From the NCBI RefSeq assembly GCF_000372525.1, contig NZ_AQUR01000100.1:1-64000 (forward strand): a stretch of DNA of 64,000 bases. Direction: 5' to 3'. Position numbers and translations under genes: made by a program. Below, in pieces: positions 35,115 to 44,616 of the stretch. The stretch's first letter is position 1; every line of letters begins with the position of its first letter. The stretch comes from Cupriavidus neocaledonicus. Its GTDB lineage: Bacteria; Pseudomonadota; Gammaproteobacteria; Burkholderiales; Burkholderiaceae. The notes beneath the pieces are model-generated. The model did no database searches. It saw only the letters and a list, made by a program, of their open reading frames with translations, and was not told the origin of the DNA.

Positions 35115-37022
35115 TCAGGCTTTGCTGGCGACGTCGTGTTGCAGACGCTCAACAAACGCGGAGACGGGCATCACACCCAGATCCACGTTGCCACGGGCAC
35201 GCACGGCCACTTGATTGGCATCCCGCTCCTTGTCACCCACTACCAGCAGGTAGGGGACCTTTTGAAGCGAATGCTCGCGGATTTTATACGTAATTTTCTC
35301 GTTGCGCAAATCGGCCTTGGCCCTAAACCCTTGTTTTTGCAGCAATTGCACGACGCTTTCGGCGTATTCTGCCTGCGAATCCGCAATATTCATCACCACC
35401 ACCTGGTCCGGCGCCAGCCAGGCCGGCAGCGCGCCGGCATGGTTTTCCAGCAGGATGCCAAGGAAACGCTCGAACGAGCCCAGGATGGCGCGATGGAGCA
35501 TCACCGGGCGCTTGCGCGAATTGTCCTCGGAGACGTATTCGGCACCCAGGCGCTCCGGCAGCACCAGGTCCAGCTGCAGCGTGCCGCACTGCCACGAGCG
35601 GCCGATCGCGTCCTTGATGTGGTACTCGACCTTGGGGCCATAGAAGGCGCCCTCGCCGGGCAGCTCTTCCCATTCGACCCCGCAGGCGCGCAGCGCCAGG
35701 CGCAGGCCTTCCTCGGCGTGGTCCCAGATCTCGTCCGAGCCGGCGCGCTGGTCCGGGCGCAGCGACAACTTGACCTTGACGTCCCTGAAGCCGAAGTCGT
35801 CGTAGACCAAGAACGCCAGTTCATTGAAGGCCTTGGCCTCGGCGACGATCTGCTCTTCCGTGCAGAAGATATGCGCATCGTCCTGCACAAAGCCACGCAC
35901 GCGCATCAGCCCGTGCAGCGCGCCGGACGGCTCGTTGCGATGGCAGGCGCCAAACTCGGCCAGGCGCAGCGGCAGGTCGCGGTACGAGCGCAGGCCGTGG
36001 TTGAAGATCTGCACATGGCCCGGGCAGTTCATCGGCTTGATCGCGTAGTCGCGCTTTTCCGACTCCGTGACGAACATGTTCTCCTTGTAGTTCTGCCAGT
36101 GCCCCGACTTTTCCCACAACGAACGGTCCATCACCTGCGGCGTGCGCACCTCGTCATAACCGGCGTCCGTCAGGCGGCCGCGCATGTACTGCTCGACGGC
36201 CTGCCACACCTGCCAGCCCTTCGGGTGCCAGAACACCATGCCAGGCGCCTCTTCCTGCAGGTGGAACAGGTCGAGCGTCTTGCCCAGCTTGCGGTGGTCG
36301 CGCTTCTCGGCCTCTTCCAGCATGTGCAGGTAGGCTTCCTGGTCTTCCTTCTTGGCCCATGCCGTGCCGTAGATGCGCTGGAGCATCTCGTTGTTGGCGT
36401 CGCCGCGCCAGTAGGCGCCGGCCACCTTCATCAGCTTGAAGACCTTGAGCTTGCCCGTCGACGGCACGTGCGGACCGCGGCACAGGTCGACGAAGTTGCC
36501 TTCGCGGTACAGGCCGATTTCCTGGTCGGCCGGGATCGAGCCGATGATCTCGGCCTTGTATTTCTCGCCCATCGACTCGAACAGCGCCACCGCTTCGTCG
36601 CGGTTCCACACTTCGCGCGTGACCTTCTCGTCCTTGCGTGCCAGCTCCGTCATCTTCTTCTCGATGGCGGCGAGGTCTTCCGGCGTGAAGGGGCGCTTGT
36701 AGGCGAAGTCGTAGTAGAAGCCGTTCTCGATCACCGGCCCGATCGTCACCTGTGCGTCCGGATACAGCTCCTTGACGGCATAGGCCAGCAAGTGCGCCGT
36801 GGAGTGGCGGATCACGTCGACGCCGTCGGCATCCTTGTCCGTGACGATGGCCAGTTCCGCATCGCGCTCGATCCTGTAGCTGGTGTCGACCAGCTGGCCG
36901 TCCACCTTGCCCGCCAGCGCGGCCTTGGCCAGGCCGGCGCCGATGCTCTGCGCCACTTCGGCAACCGTCACCGGGCCGGGAAACTCGCGGCGGGACCCAT
37001 CCGGCAGCGTGATTGCGATCAT
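35115..37022 (-). CDS. thrS: Threonine-tRNA ligase
   Basis: The 635-residue enzyme has a TGS domain ([25 protein letters not shown]), the tRNA editing domain with [16 protein letters not shown] and its His/Cys zinc-like site, the class II core ([33 protein letters not shown] is split as motif 2 region) and a C-terminal anticodon-binding domain ([17 protein letters not shown]). GGAG precedes the ATG at 37022 by seven bases. infC follows with a 47-base gap. Confidence 0.98.
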   Translation of the reverse strand: MIAITLPDGSRREFPGPVTVAEVAQSIGAGLAKAALAGKVDGQLVDTSYRIERDAELAIVTDKDADGVDVIRHSTAHLLAYAVKELYPDAQVTIGPVIENGFYYDFAYKRPFTPEDLAAIEKKMTELARKDEKVTREVWNRDEAVALFESMGEKYKAEIIGSIPADQEIGLYREGNFVDLCRGPHVPSTGKLKVFKLMKVAGAYWRGDANNEMLQRIYGTAWAKKEDQEAYLHMLEEAEKRDHRKLGKTLDLFHLQEEAPGMVFWHPKGWQVWQAVEQYMRGRLTDAGYDEVRTPQVMDRSLWEKSGHWQNYKENMFVTESEKRDYAIKPMNCPGHVQIFNHGLRSYRDLPLRLAEFGACHRNEPSGALHGLMRVRGFVQDDAHIFCTEEQIVAEAKAFNELAFLVYDDFGFRDVKVKLSLRPDQRAGSDEIWDHAEEGLRLALRACGVEWEELPGEGAFYGPKVEYHIKDAIGRSWQCGTLQLDLVLPERLGAEYVSEDNSRKRPVMLHRAILGSFERFLGILLENHAGALPAWLAPDQVVVMNIADSQAEYAESVVQLLQKQGFRAKADLRNEKITYKIREHSLQKVPYLLVVGDKERDANQVAVRARGNVDLGVMPVSAFVERLQHDVASKA

Positions 37023-37190
37023 TTCGACTCTCCAGGTTCCGCCGGCGGCGCCTTGCGCTGGCCTGAGCGGATCAAACTGCATCTTGTGGCGCCGGCCCGC
37101 ATGCCTGCGCGCTGGCGATCTGTTCTTGGCTGCCCCGCCTGCCGCACGGGAAGGCGGCAGCTTATCAGGACTGCTGGCAAGCGATGGACG

Positions 37191-37218
37191 AAAAAAAAAC
37201 GCGGCCAAGGCCGCGTTT
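37191..37218 (-). terminator. Intrinsic terminator between tRNA-Val and thrS
   Basis: AAACGCGGCC (37197-37206) pairs with GGCCGCGTTT (37209-37218). The nine A on the plus strand are the U-run for minus-strand transcription. It separates the tRNA-Val unit from thrS, which therefore needs its own promoter within 37023-37190. Confidence 0.93.
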
Positions 37219-37370
37219 CTCTTTGTCAAACCCGATCCAACCGGGTCGAAGGCGCACCTCGACTACTGTCGCTTGCCAGCGGTAGTAGTTCGCGGTGTCA
37301 TAACCATGATGCGCTTCCGTTCCGTATGGGTTGAATCGGACTTGCTTTACTTCTTTCTACTGCAATTCGT

Positions 37371-37446
37371 TGGTAGGCTCGATTGGACTCGAACCAACGA
37401 CCCCCACCATGTCAAGGTGGTGCTCTAACCAGCTGAGCTACGAGCC
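37371..37446 (-). tRNA. tRNA-Val (anticodon GAC)
   Basis: The minus strand folds as a 76-base cloverleaf: acceptor GGCTCGT/CGAGCCT (one mismatch tolerated), D arm CTCA/GAGC-type, anticodon stem CCACC/GGTGG with loop TTGACAT, T arm GTTGG/CCAAT with TTCGAGT, and an encoded CCA. Anticodon GAC reads GTC and GTT. Confidence 0.95.
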
Positions 37447-37459
37447 TAGCGAAGCCGCA

Positions 37460-37489
37460 AGTATAGCATCACTTTCTTTTCGCCTGCAA
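37460..37489 (-). promoter_or_regulatory. Promoter of tRNA-Val within the relA 3' end
   Basis: On the minus strand TTGCAG, 18 bases, TATACT (-10 at 37460-37465) precedes the tRNA 5' end by 13 bases. The -35 lies inside the last codons of relA, so the tRNA can be expressed apart from relA. Confidence 0.6.
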
Positions 37490-39697
37490 CACCCCCTGGA
37501 CCTCTTCGATCATCAGCAGTGCCCGCTGCAGCTGCGTGGCCTCGGACACCTCGGCAGTGAACTGCATGCGCGCCACGCCCTTGCTGGACAGCGTCTTGAC
37601 GCCGGTGACGTTGATCTTCTCGCGCGACAGCACTTCGGAGATGTCGCGCAGCAAGCCTTGCCGGTCGATCGCCTCGACGTGGATGTCGACCGGATACACC
37701 GCGGCGTGGCTTTTCTTGCCCCACTCGGTCTGGATCACACGCTCGGGCGCGCGCGCAGACAGCTGCTGGAAGGTGTGGCAGCTGCGGCGATGGATCGACA
37801 CCCCGCGCCCGCGCGTGACGAAGCCGACGATTTCGTCCGGCGGCGCCGGCTTGCAGCAGCGCGACATCTGCGTCATCAGCGAATCGACGCCGACCACCAG
37901 CACGCCGCTCTTGGCGCCGCGCGCCACGCTGGTGGCGCGGCTTTTCTTGGTGACGGCATCTTCCTCGCTCAGCGGCGCCTGGACTTCGCCCTCGGGGTGG
38001 CGCAGCGCGTGCTCCACATGGCGCAGGCTGAACTCGTCCTTGGCCACCGCGGCGAACAGTTCGTCGGGGGTCTTGAAGCCCAGCCGCGTCGCCAGGTCTT
38101 CCAGCTTGACCGCGGTCTTGCCTTCGCGCTGCAGGGTCTTGTCGATCAGCGCGCGGCCCTGCGCGATGGTCTCCTGCGAGTCCATCGCGTTGAACCACGC
38201 GCGCACCTTGGCACGGGCGCGGCTGCTGGCGAGGTAGCCGAGGTCGGCATTGAGCCAGTCGCGCGACGGCCCGCCCTGCTTGACCGCGATGATCTCGACG
38301 GTCTGGCCGTTCTTGAGCGGCGTGTTCAGCGGCACCATGGTGCCGTCCACGCGCGCGCCACGGCAGCGGTGGCCGAGGTCGCTGTGCAGGTAGTAGGCAA
38401 AATCCACCGCGGTCGCGCCCTGCGGCAGCGCCACCACGCGCGCCTGCGGCGTCAGCACGTAGATGTGGTCGTCGATCGCGGCGTGCTTGATCTGCTCCCA
38501 CGATTCGTCGTGCGCCACGCTGTGGTCGGCATCGTCCTTCCACGCCAGCAGCTGGCGCAGCCAGGCGATCTTCTCGTCGTAGCGCTCGCTGGCCGAGAAC
38601 TGCCCGGCATAGCCGCGGCTGCCCGCCTCCTTGTAGCGCCAGTGCGCGGCCACGCCGTATTCGGCGAAGTGGTGCATCTCGTGCGTGCGGATCTGCACCT
38701 CGAAGGCGCGCCCGTCGTCGCCGATCACCACCGTGTGCAGCGACTTGTAGCCGTTGGCCTTGGGCCGCGAGATGTAGTCGTCGAACTCGCGCGGGATCGG
38801 CTGCCAGATATGGTGGACGATGCCGAGCACCGTATAGCAGTCCTTGATATCGTCGACGATCACGCGGAACGCGCGCACATCGTACAGGTCGGCAAAATCC
38901 AGCTCCTTGCCGCGCATCTTCTTCCAGATGCTGTAGATGTGCTTGGGCCGGCCACTCACCTCGGCGCGGATGCCCGCGGTGGCCAGTTCGGACTGCAGCC
39001 GCGCGATCGCGCCGGCGATATAGCCTTCGCGCTCGATGCGCTTTTCATCCAGCAGCCTGGCGATGCGCTTGTAGGTATCGGGCTGCTCGAAGCGGAAGGC
39101 CAGGTCCTCCAGCTCCCACTTCATCTGCCAGATGCCCAGGCGGTTGGCCAGCGGCGCGTAGATGTCGAGCGTTTCGCGCGCCACGCCGGGCAGCGGCGCC
39201 TGCTTGGTCTCGGCCAGCCAGCGCAGCGTCTGCAGCCGCGACGCCAGCCGCACCAGCACCACGCGGATATCCTGCGCGAAGGCGAGCAGCATCTTGCGCA
39301 GCGCCTCGACCTGCTCGTGGCGCGCCTGGGCTTCGTTCTTCGACGGCGCGGCCGACTCCACCTCAGGGCGATTGCCGGCGATGGCACCGATGCGCAGCAA
39401 CTGCCGCACGCCATTGACCAGCCGCGCCACTTCCTCGCCGAAGCGCGGCTCGATCTCGGCCTCGGTCTCGGGCACGAATGCCGCCAGGCCGAACAGGCAC
39501 GCGGCCGCGCGCGCGGAATCGTCCACGCGCAGGCCGTCGAGGATGCGCAGCATCCCCTCCGCGTGCGACTGCACGGTCTCGCCGGTAGGCAGCGCAACGC
39601 CGGCGCCGTGCTCGCGCACGTAGGCCAGTGCGCGCTCGACCAGCTCGGCATCCGGAATGCCCGCGACCCGGCCAGCCAGGTCGGTCGACGTCACCAT
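37469..39697 (-). CDS. relA: GTP pyrophosphokinase RelA
   Basis: The 742-residue enzyme makes (p)ppGpp in the stringent response. Order of domains: degenerate HD region (about 35-200; the HD-x-x-ED hydrolase motif is replaced by FVPETEAE), synthetase domain (YSIWKKMRGKELDFADLYDVRAFRVIV, GYKSLHT, FEVQIRTHEMHHFAEYGVAAHW), TGS (AVDFAYYLHSDLGHRCRGARV), zinc-finger/helical region with CCKP and a C-terminal ACT domain. Loss of HD residues distinguishes it from SpoT. It follows ridA by 15 bases. Confidence 0.95.
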   Translation of the reverse strand: MVTSTDLAGRVAGIPDAELVERALAYVREHGAGVALPTGETVQSHAEGMLRILDGLRVDDSARAAACLFGLAAFVPETEAEIEPRFGEEVARLVNGVRQLLRIGAIAGNRPEVESAAPSKNEAQARHEQVEALRKMLLAFAQDIRVVLVRLASRLQTLRWLAETKQAPLPGVARETLDIYAPLANRLGIWQMKWELEDLAFRFEQPDTYKRIARLLDEKRIEREGYIAGAIARLQSELATAGIRAEVSGRPKHIYSIWKKMRGKELDFADLYDVRAFRVIVDDIKDCYTVLGIVHHIWQPIPREFDDYISRPKANGYKSLHTVVIGDDGRAFEVQIRTHEMHHFAEYGVAAHWRYKEAGSRGYAGQFSASERYDEKIAWLRQLLAWKDDADHSVAHDESWEQIKHAAIDDHIYVLTPQARVVALPQGATAVDFAYYLHSDLGHRCRGARVDGTMVPLNTPLKNGQTVEIIAVKQGGPSRDWLNADLGYLASSRARAKVRAWFNAMDSQETIAQGRALIDKTLQREGKTAVKLEDLATRLGFKTPDELFAAVAKDEFSLRHVEHALRHPEGEVQAPLSEEDAVTKKSRATSVARGAKSGVLVVGVDSLMTQMSRCCKPAPPDEIVGFVTRGRGVSIHRRSCHTFQQLSARAPERVIQTEWGKKSHAAVYPVDIHVEAIDRQGLLRDISEVLSREKINVTGVKTLSSKGVARMQFTAEVSEATQLQRALLMIEEVQGVLQAKRK

Positions 39698-39712
39698 GTC
39701 ACAACGCCTGCA

Positions 39713-40075
39713 TCAGTTGAGCGCAGCGGTCACCACCACTTCGATCAGGTAATCGGGATTGGCCAGGCGGGCCTCGACGGTGGCGCGCGGCGGCGTATTG
39801 CCTTGCGGCACCCAGGCGTCCCAGACCTCGTTCATCGCGCCGATCAGGTCGATGTCGGTCAGGAAGATCTGGCACGACAGGATGCGGGTCTTGTCGCTGC
39901 CGGCCTCTGCCAGCAGGCGGTCGATATGGCCCAGCACCTCGCGCGTCTGGCCGCGGATATCGGCCTTGGGATCGACCTCGGGCACCTGGCCGGCCAGATA
40001 GACCACACCGTTGTAGACCGCGTATTCGGACAAGCGCTTGCCGACGTGGGCGCGCTTCAGTTCAGGAAGACTCAT
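39713..40075 (-). CDS. RidA/YjgF-family protein
   Basis: The 120-residue protein has the RidA trimer fold: YNGVVYLAGQVPEVDPKADIRGQTREVLGHIDRLLAEAGSD and PPRATVEARLANPDYLIEVVV, which includes the conserved Arg that binds the substrate carboxylate. RidA proteins hydrolyse reactive enamine/imine intermediates. It sits between an alpha/beta hydrolase and relA in one operon. Confidence 0.92.
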   Translation of the reverse strand: MSLPELKRAHVGKRLSEYAVYNGVVYLAGQVPEVDPKADIRGQTREVLGHIDRLLAEAGSDKTRILSCQIFLTDIDLIGAMNEVWDAWVPQGNTPPRATVEARLANPDYLIEVVVTAALN

Positions 40076-40147
40076 GGCAATGCGTAACTCAATAAAAACA
40101 GCCGGATCACAAAACAGGCCGGCAACCCGGGCCGGCAGCGGGCGCGC

Positions 40148-41029
40148 TCAGGCGCCGGTAAAGAACTGGCGCACGATCGCGATCTGCGCCGGATCGACAA
40201 AGGTCGGGGCGTGGCCCACGTCGGGCACCTCCACCGAGCTCACGTGCTTGCCGCGCGCCACCATCTCGGCCACGGTCTCGCGCAGCAGCAGGTCGGACTG
40301 CGCGCCGCGCACCACCAGCACCGGGGCCTCGATGGCTTCGAAGCTGCGCCACAGCGCGGCTTCTCCGGCGGCGATGGCCTCGGGCGTGGACTTGCGGAAC
40401 GGCAGCGCCAGCTGCGGATCGTAATGCAAGCCCCATTCCAGGCCGTCGGCGCCCTGCATCGGCTTCAGGATGGCGGCGTTGAGTTCGCGCCACTGCTCGG
40501 CGCTGTGGCGCCCGAACGAGGCGCTGATGGTCTGCAGGTAGGCCAGCCCTTCCTCGAAGGTCTTGAAGCGCACCGGCAGGCCAAGATAGGCGCCGATACG
40601 CTCGACCGCCGAGGGCGCGATCCGGGGGCCGACGTCATTGAGCAGCAGCTTGCGCACCGGCGAGTTGGGCAGCCCGGCCAGGCCCATGCCGATCAGCCCG
40701 CCCATCGAGGTGCCGAACCAGTCCACCTTCTCAACATTGAGCCGCGCGATCAGCGTGACCATGTCGCAGACATACTGCGGTACCACGTAGCCGTTGGCAT
40801 CGGCCAGCCATTCGGAGCGGCCGCGGCCGACCACGTCCGGGCACACCACGCGGTAGTCGCCGCACAGCGCGCGCGCCACGGCGTCGAAGTCGCGCCCGGT
40901 GCGCGTCAGGCCGTGCGCGCACACCAGCACGCGCGGATTGGCGGGGTCGCCCCACTCGTGGTAGGCCATGCGGTGCAGGCCCGCCGGACTGATGCACTGG
41001 ACGAAACCGAGACGCGGACTGGCAGACAT
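40148..41029 (-). CDS. Alpha/beta hydrolase
   Basis: The 293-residue protein has the oxyanion motif CAHGLTRTGRDFD, the nucleophile elbow GTSMGG and the C-terminal His in DVGHAPTF, with the acid in the strand VLVVRGAQSDLL. No signal peptide. The substrate is unknown; it may be an esterase or C-C hydrolase. It is the first gene of the minus-strand unit hydrolase-ridA-relA and is divergent from the 3-hydroxybutyrate dehydrogenase gene. The start at 41029 avoids the GC-rich frame upstream. Confidence 0.88.
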   Translation of the reverse strand: MSASPRLGFVQCISPAGLHRMAYHEWGDPANPRVLVCAHGLTRTGRDFDAVARALCGDYRVVCPDVVGRGRSEWLADANGYVVPQYVCDMVTLIARLNVEKVDWFGTSMGGLIGMGLAGLPNSPVRKLLLNDVGPRIAPSAVERIGAYLGLPVRFKTFEEGLAYLQTISASFGRHSAEQWRELNAAILKPMQGADGLEWGLHYDPQLALPFRKSTPEAIAAGEAALWRSFEAIEAPVLVVRGAQSDLLLRETVAEMVARGKHVSSVEVPDVGHAPTFVDPAQIAIVRQFFTGA

Positions 41030-41234
41030 CTGGACTCCCTGGCAAACCGGACCGCACGGCGCCACGAGACGCCGCCGCCGGAAGTTGAGCAAAGCTGGAT
41101 TGTACGCCGCAGCGGGTACAATGCCACAGCACAGTGTCCGCGCCCCGCGCGCGGGGCGCGCACCGCCACGGCGCGCGCCGCCCCTCCGGCGGCTGTCCTG
41201 CCGTGGCATCCCCTTTCTCTCGACGGAGGCTTAC

Positions 41235-42011
41235 ATGCTCAACGGCAAGACCGCACTGGTAACTGGCTCGACCAGCGGCATCGGGCTCGGCATCGCCAAG
41301 GCGCTGGCGGCGCAGGGCGCTCACATCATCGTCAACGGCTTTGGTGACGCGGACGCCGCAAAGAACGAGATCGCGCAGGCCGGCCAGGGGATCCGCGTGG
41401 GCTACCACGGCGCCGACATGAGCAAGGCGGCCGAGATCGAAGACATGATGCGCTACGCGCAGGCGGACTTCGGCGGCGTCGACATCCTGGTCAACAACGC
41501 CGGCATCCAGCACGTCGCCACCATCGAGGACTTCCCGCCCGAGCGCTGGGACGCGATCATCGCCATCAACCTGACCTCGGCCTTCCACACCACGCGCCTG
41601 GCGCTGCCGGGCATGAAGCAGAAGAACTGGGGCCGCATCATCAACGTCGCCTCTACCCACGGGCTGGTGGCGTCGGCGCAGAAATCCGCCTACGTCGCCG
41701 CCAAGCACGGCATCGTCGGCTTCACCAAGGTGACCGCGCTGGAAACCGCGCAGACCGGCGTGACCGCCAACGCGATCTGCCCCGGCTGGGTGCTGACGCC
41801 GCTGGTGCAGAAGCAGGTCGAAGCCCGCGCACAGAAGGAAGGCATCCCGGTCGAGCAGGCCAAGCGCGAGCTGGTGCTGGAGAAGCAGCCCTCTGGCCAG
41901 TTCGTCACGCCCGACGAGCTCGGCGCGCTGGCCGTGTTCCTGTCGTCGGAAGCGGCGCGCCAGGTGCGCGGCGCGATCTGGAACATGGATGGCGGCTGGG
42001 TGGCGCAATAA
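41235..42011 (+). CDS. D-3-hydroxybutyrate dehydrogenase
   Basis: The 258-residue SDR has the NAD loop TGSTSGIGLGIA, NNAG (87-90), Ser140, Tyr153 and Lys157 (SAYVAAK) as catalytic residues, and the typical HBDH C-terminus MDGGWVAQ. It oxidises 3-hydroxybutyrate to acetoacetate in poly-3-hydroxybutyrate turnover; scoAB in this window would activate the acetoacetate. GGAGG precedes the ATG at 41235 by five bases. Confidence 0.95.
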   Translation: MLNGKTALVTGSTSGIGLGIAKALAAQGAHIIVNGFGDADAAKNEIAQAGQGIRVGYHGADMSKAAEIEDMMRYAQADFGGVDILVNNAGIQHVATIEDFPPERWDAIIAINLTSAFHTTRLALPGMKQKNWGRIINVASTHGLVASAQKSAYVAAKHGIVGFTKVTALETAQTGVTANAICPGWVLTPLVQKQVEARAQKEGIPVEQAKRELVLEKQPSGQFVTPDELGALAVFLSSEAARQVRGAIWNMDGGWVAQ

Positions 42012-42050
42012 GGTGCCGAAGCCAGGCACCCCGGCAAGTAATCAGGAGCA

Positions 42051-42542
42051 ATGATGCAACGACGACGTTTTCTCGGCACCCTGGGCGCGCTCGCGCTCGG
42101 CACGCTCGCCGTGGGTGTGCTGTGGCCCGCGGCCGATGCCTTCGCACAGGCGAAGCCGCTCGCCATCGACGTCTACAAGAGCCCGCTGTGCGGCTGCTGC
42201 GAGGAATGGGTCAAGCACCTGCGCGCCAACGGCTTCACCGTGACGGTGCATGACGTCGACGATACCGGCGAATACCGCAAGCGCTTCGGCATGCCCGAGC
42301 GCTTCGGCTCCTGCCATACCGGTCATATCGCCGGCTATGCGATCGAGGGCCACGTGCCTGCCGCCGATATCCGCAAGCTGCTGGCCGCCAAACCCAAGGC
42401 GGTCGGGCTGGCGGTGCCGGGCATGCCGGTCGGCTCGCCGGGCATGGAACAGGGACCGCGCAAGGATCCGTTCGACGTGCTGCTGGTCAAGGCCGACGGC
42501 GCCGCCTCGGTATTCAGCCGCCACAACAAGCCGGCGGCCTGA
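42051..42542 (+). CDS. DUF411 metal-binding protein, exported
   Basis: The 163-residue protein has a twin-Arg-like export signal (RRRFLGTLGALALGTLAVGV, cut near AFAQ). The DUF411 domain contains the metal motif SPLCGCCEEWVKHL and the FGSCHTGHIAGYAIEGHVP segment. Such proteins occur near copper-resistance genes and probably bind copper in the periplasm; none are adjacent here. AGGAG stands before the double ATG at 42051. Confidence 0.9.
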   Translation: MMQRRRFLGTLGALALGTLAVGVLWPAADAFAQAKPLAIDVYKSPLCGCCEEWVKHLRANGFTVTVHDVDDTGEYRKRFGMPERFGSCHTGHIAGYAIEGHVPAADIRKLLAAKPKAVGLAVPGMPVGSPGMEQGPRKDPFDVLLVKADGAASVFSRHNKPAA

Positions 42543-42585
42543 CGTGCCGCCGCGCCGGATGCGCCGCGGTGCATCCGGCAATGCC

Positions 42586-42975
42586 CTACTCCCCTGCCAG
42601 GCGCTGCAGCGCCGACTCGACCTCCCGCCACACCGCCCTGGTCTCGCCCTCGGTGCATTCGCCGTGCTGGCGCTTGACCGCGCCCAGCCGGTTCAGCACC
42701 AGGTGCTGGTCCGGCACCACGCCCGCGTTGGCCAGGCACGCCTGCACGCAAACCAGCGGGCACCCGTCCAGCGCCAGGATCGGCCGGCCCGACCGCGCCA
42801 CCCGCGCCACCCGCGTCAGCGCCGGCACGCCGCCGCCCACCCCGCTGATGCACGACATCTCCGCGCGGCCGCTGCGGTCCAACCGCACCGCGCAGGCATT
42901 GGTCAGCTGCGCCACGCTGGAGCAGCCGGAGCAGGCGTAGACCAGGGGCAGGGTTCGGGTGGGGGAAGCGGGCAT
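42586..42975 (-). CDS. DGC-domain Cys-rich protein
   Basis: The 129-residue protein has the DGC pattern: LVYACSGCSSVAQLTNACAVRLDRSG, SCISGVGGGVPAL and ILALDGCPLVCVQACLANAGV. Eight or so conserved Cys suggest zinc or iron-sulfur binding. The name comes from the Asp-Gly-Cys motif; function is unknown. It points towards the DUF411 gene and converges with it. Confidence 0.88.
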   Translation of the reverse strand: MPASPTRTLPLVYACSGCSSVAQLTNACAVRLDRSGRAEMSCISGVGGGVPALTRVARVARSGRPILALDGCPLVCVQACLANAGVVPDQHLVLNRLGAVKRQHGECTEGETRAVWREVESALQRLAGE

Positions 42976-43179
42976 CGCGCACCTTCCGTCAAGTCGGTTC
43001 GTCGCAGGGCGGCGCCCATACGGAAAGCGGCCAGCTTAGTGTCAAGGCGAGCAGCCCGGCCATTCGCCGAAAGAGCTAACAGCGTCGTCCGCAAGACATA
43101 GGTCGAAGCGTCATCCAGCCACCTGGAACGCGCTCAAGCCTGACTCAAGTCAAGCCTTGCGTTTCCGGCGGCACTGGTT

Positions 43180-43199
43180 TATACCAGTTCAGGTATATT
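43180..43199. promoter_or_regulatory. Palindromic operator and promoter of the toxin-antitoxin pair
   Basis: TATACC-6 bases-GGTATA (43180-43197) overlaps a possible -10 box TATATT (43194-43199) just before the toxin start. This is the usual place for an autoregulatory antitoxin operator. Confidence 0.65.
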
Positions 43200-43205
43200 G
43201 CCCCG

Positions 43206-43583
43206 ATGCCAGCCAAAGAAAAACCACTGTTCTGGATCGGGAGCAGCAAGAAGGACCTGACCGAGCTTCCGCTCGACGTGCGGAGGTTTTTCGGCCATGC
43301 CCTGCATTTTGCTCAGCGCGGTGATCGACACGATGCGGCGAAGACGCTCGAGGGTATTGGCAGCGTCGGAGTGCTCGAAATACTGGAGGACGATGCTGCC
43401 GGCACCTACCGCGCTGTCTATACCGTGAAGTTCGCTGAAGCGGTGTTCGTCCTTCACTGCTTCCAGAAGAAGAGCAAACACGGCATCGCCACGCCAAAGG
43501 CAGACATCGAGATCATTCGCGCCAGGCTGAAGGTCGCCGAAGCGCTGGCATGGGAGTTACGACATGGCGAAACGCAGAATTGA
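43206..43583 (+). CDS. RelE/HigB-like toxin (Gp49 family)
   Basis: The 125-residue protein fits the phage-derived Gp49-like/HigB family: SSKKDLTELPLDVRRFFGHALHFAQRG, then VGVLEILEDDAAGTYRAVYTVKFAEAVFVLHCFQKKSKHGIATPKADIE. Members cut mRNA on the ribosome. The F-x-K-K-S-K and Arg residues of the active surface are present. The gene overlaps the downstream antitoxin by 20 bases, with toxin first as in higBA. Confidence 0.88.
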   Translation: MPAKEKPLFWIGSSKKDLTELPLDVRRFFGHALHFAQRGDRHDAAKTLEGIGSVGVLEILEDDAAGTYRAVYTVKFAEAVFVLHCFQKKSKHGIATPKADIEIIRARLKVAEALAWELRHGETQN

Positions 43584-43899
43584 TGGCATCGAGGTCGAGG
43601 CCAGTTCCGGCAACGTGTTTGCCGACCTGGGCGTTCCGGACGCCGACAAGCTCCGGATCAAGTCCGGACTGGCCATCGAGATCAAGCGGGCCATACGCAG
43701 CCTTGGCCTGACTCAGGAAGAAGCGGCCCACCGCATGGGCATCCCGCAACCGAAGGTCTCCGGACTGCTGCGCGGCGACTTCGCCAACCTGTCGGAGCGC
43801 AAGCTGATGGACTGCCTGAACCGGCTTGGGTATGACATCGAGATCAAGGTCAGCCCCGCGATGGAGCCGATCGGCCACCTCACGCTCAAGGTCGCGTGA
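43564..43899 (+). CDS. XRE-family antitoxin (HigA-like)
   Basis: The 111-residue protein has a helix-turn-helix (LTQEEAAHRMGIPQPKVSGLLRGDFANLSERKLMDCLNRLG) and an N-terminal extension. It should bind and neutralise the toxin encoded just upstream and repress the shared promoter through the dyad at 43180-43197. The ATG lies inside the toxin 3' end. Confidence 0.88.
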   Translation: MAKRRIDGIEVEASSGNVFADLGVPDADKLRIKSGLAIEIKRAIRSLGLTQEEAAHRMGIPQPKVSGLLRGDFANLSERKLMDCLNRLGYDIEIKVSPAMEPIGHLTLKVA

Positions 43900-43906
43900 A
43901 AACAAG

Positions 43907-43939
43907 AACCCCCTGCAAGCACATAGCTTGCAGGGGGTT
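43907..43939. terminator. Bidirectional hairpin between the antitoxin and scoB
   Basis: AACCCCCTGCAAG (43907-43919) pairs with CTTGCAGGGGGTT (43927-43939). It stands between two convergent genes. T-rich tails are weak on both sides. Confidence 0.75.
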
Positions 43940-43966
43940 GCTGATGCCGGTGTGCGGGCAACCTGC

Positions 43967-44605
43967 TTACAGCAGCGGCGCCCCCGTCTTCGCCTGGATT
44001 TCCTCGCGGCTGACGCCCGGAGCAGTCTCGACCAGCTTGAGGCCGTCCGCGGTCACGTCGATCACGCCCAGGTCGGTGATGATGCGGTTGACCACGCCCA
44101 CGCCGGTCAGCGGCAGGTTGCACTGCTTCAGGATCTTGAGGTCCTCGGTGCCGTCCTTCTTCTTGGCGGTGTGTTCCATCAGCACCACCACGCGCCCGAC
44201 GCCGGCGACCAGGTCCATCGCGCCGCCCATGCCCTTGACCATCTTGCCCGGGATCATCCAGTTGGCCAGGTCGCCCTTCTCGCTGACCTGCATCGCACCC
44301 AGGATGGCCAGGTTGATGTGGCCGCCGCGGATCATCGCGAACGAGTCGGCCGACGAGAAGATCGACGAGCCCGGCAGCGTGGTCACGGTCTGCTTGCCGG
44401 CGTTGATCATGTCGGCGTCGACCTCGGCCTCGGTCGGGAACGGGCCGATGCCGAGCAGGCCGTTCTCGGATTGCAGCCAGACTTCCATGCCTTCCGGCAC
44501 CCAGTTGGCCACCAGCGTCGGCAGCCCGATGCCCAGGTTGACGTAGAAACCGTCCTGCAGCTCGGCCGCGGCGCGCGCGGCCATTTCGTCACGTGTCCAT
44601 GCCAT
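43967..44605 (-). CDS. scoB: Succinyl-CoA:3-ketoacid CoA-transferase subunit B
   Basis: The 212-residue subunit contains the catalytic Glu in LQSENGLLG (residue 47) and motifs such as [27 protein letters not shown] and [20 protein letters not shown]. With subunit A it moves CoA from succinyl-CoA to acetoacetate. AAGGAG precedes the ATG at 44605. It follows scoA by 11 bases. Confidence 0.96.
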   Translation of the reverse strand: MAWTRDEMAARAAAELQDGFYVNLGIGLPTLVANWVPEGMEVWLQSENGLLGIGPFPTEAEVDADMINAGKQTVTTLPGSSIFSSADSFAMIRGGHINLAILGAMQVSEKGDLANWMIPGKMVKGMGGAMDLVAGVGRVVVLMEHTAKKKDGTEDLKILKQCNLPLTGVGVVNRIITDLGVIDVTADGLKLVETAPGVSREEIQAKTGAPLL

Positions 44606-44616
44606 GATGGGTCTCC

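Noticed and set aside
35136..40087. Two long plus-strand frames (732 and 918 codons)
   Set aside because: They are antisense shadows of thrS and relA, without motifs or ribosome binding sites, and run through tRNA-Val.
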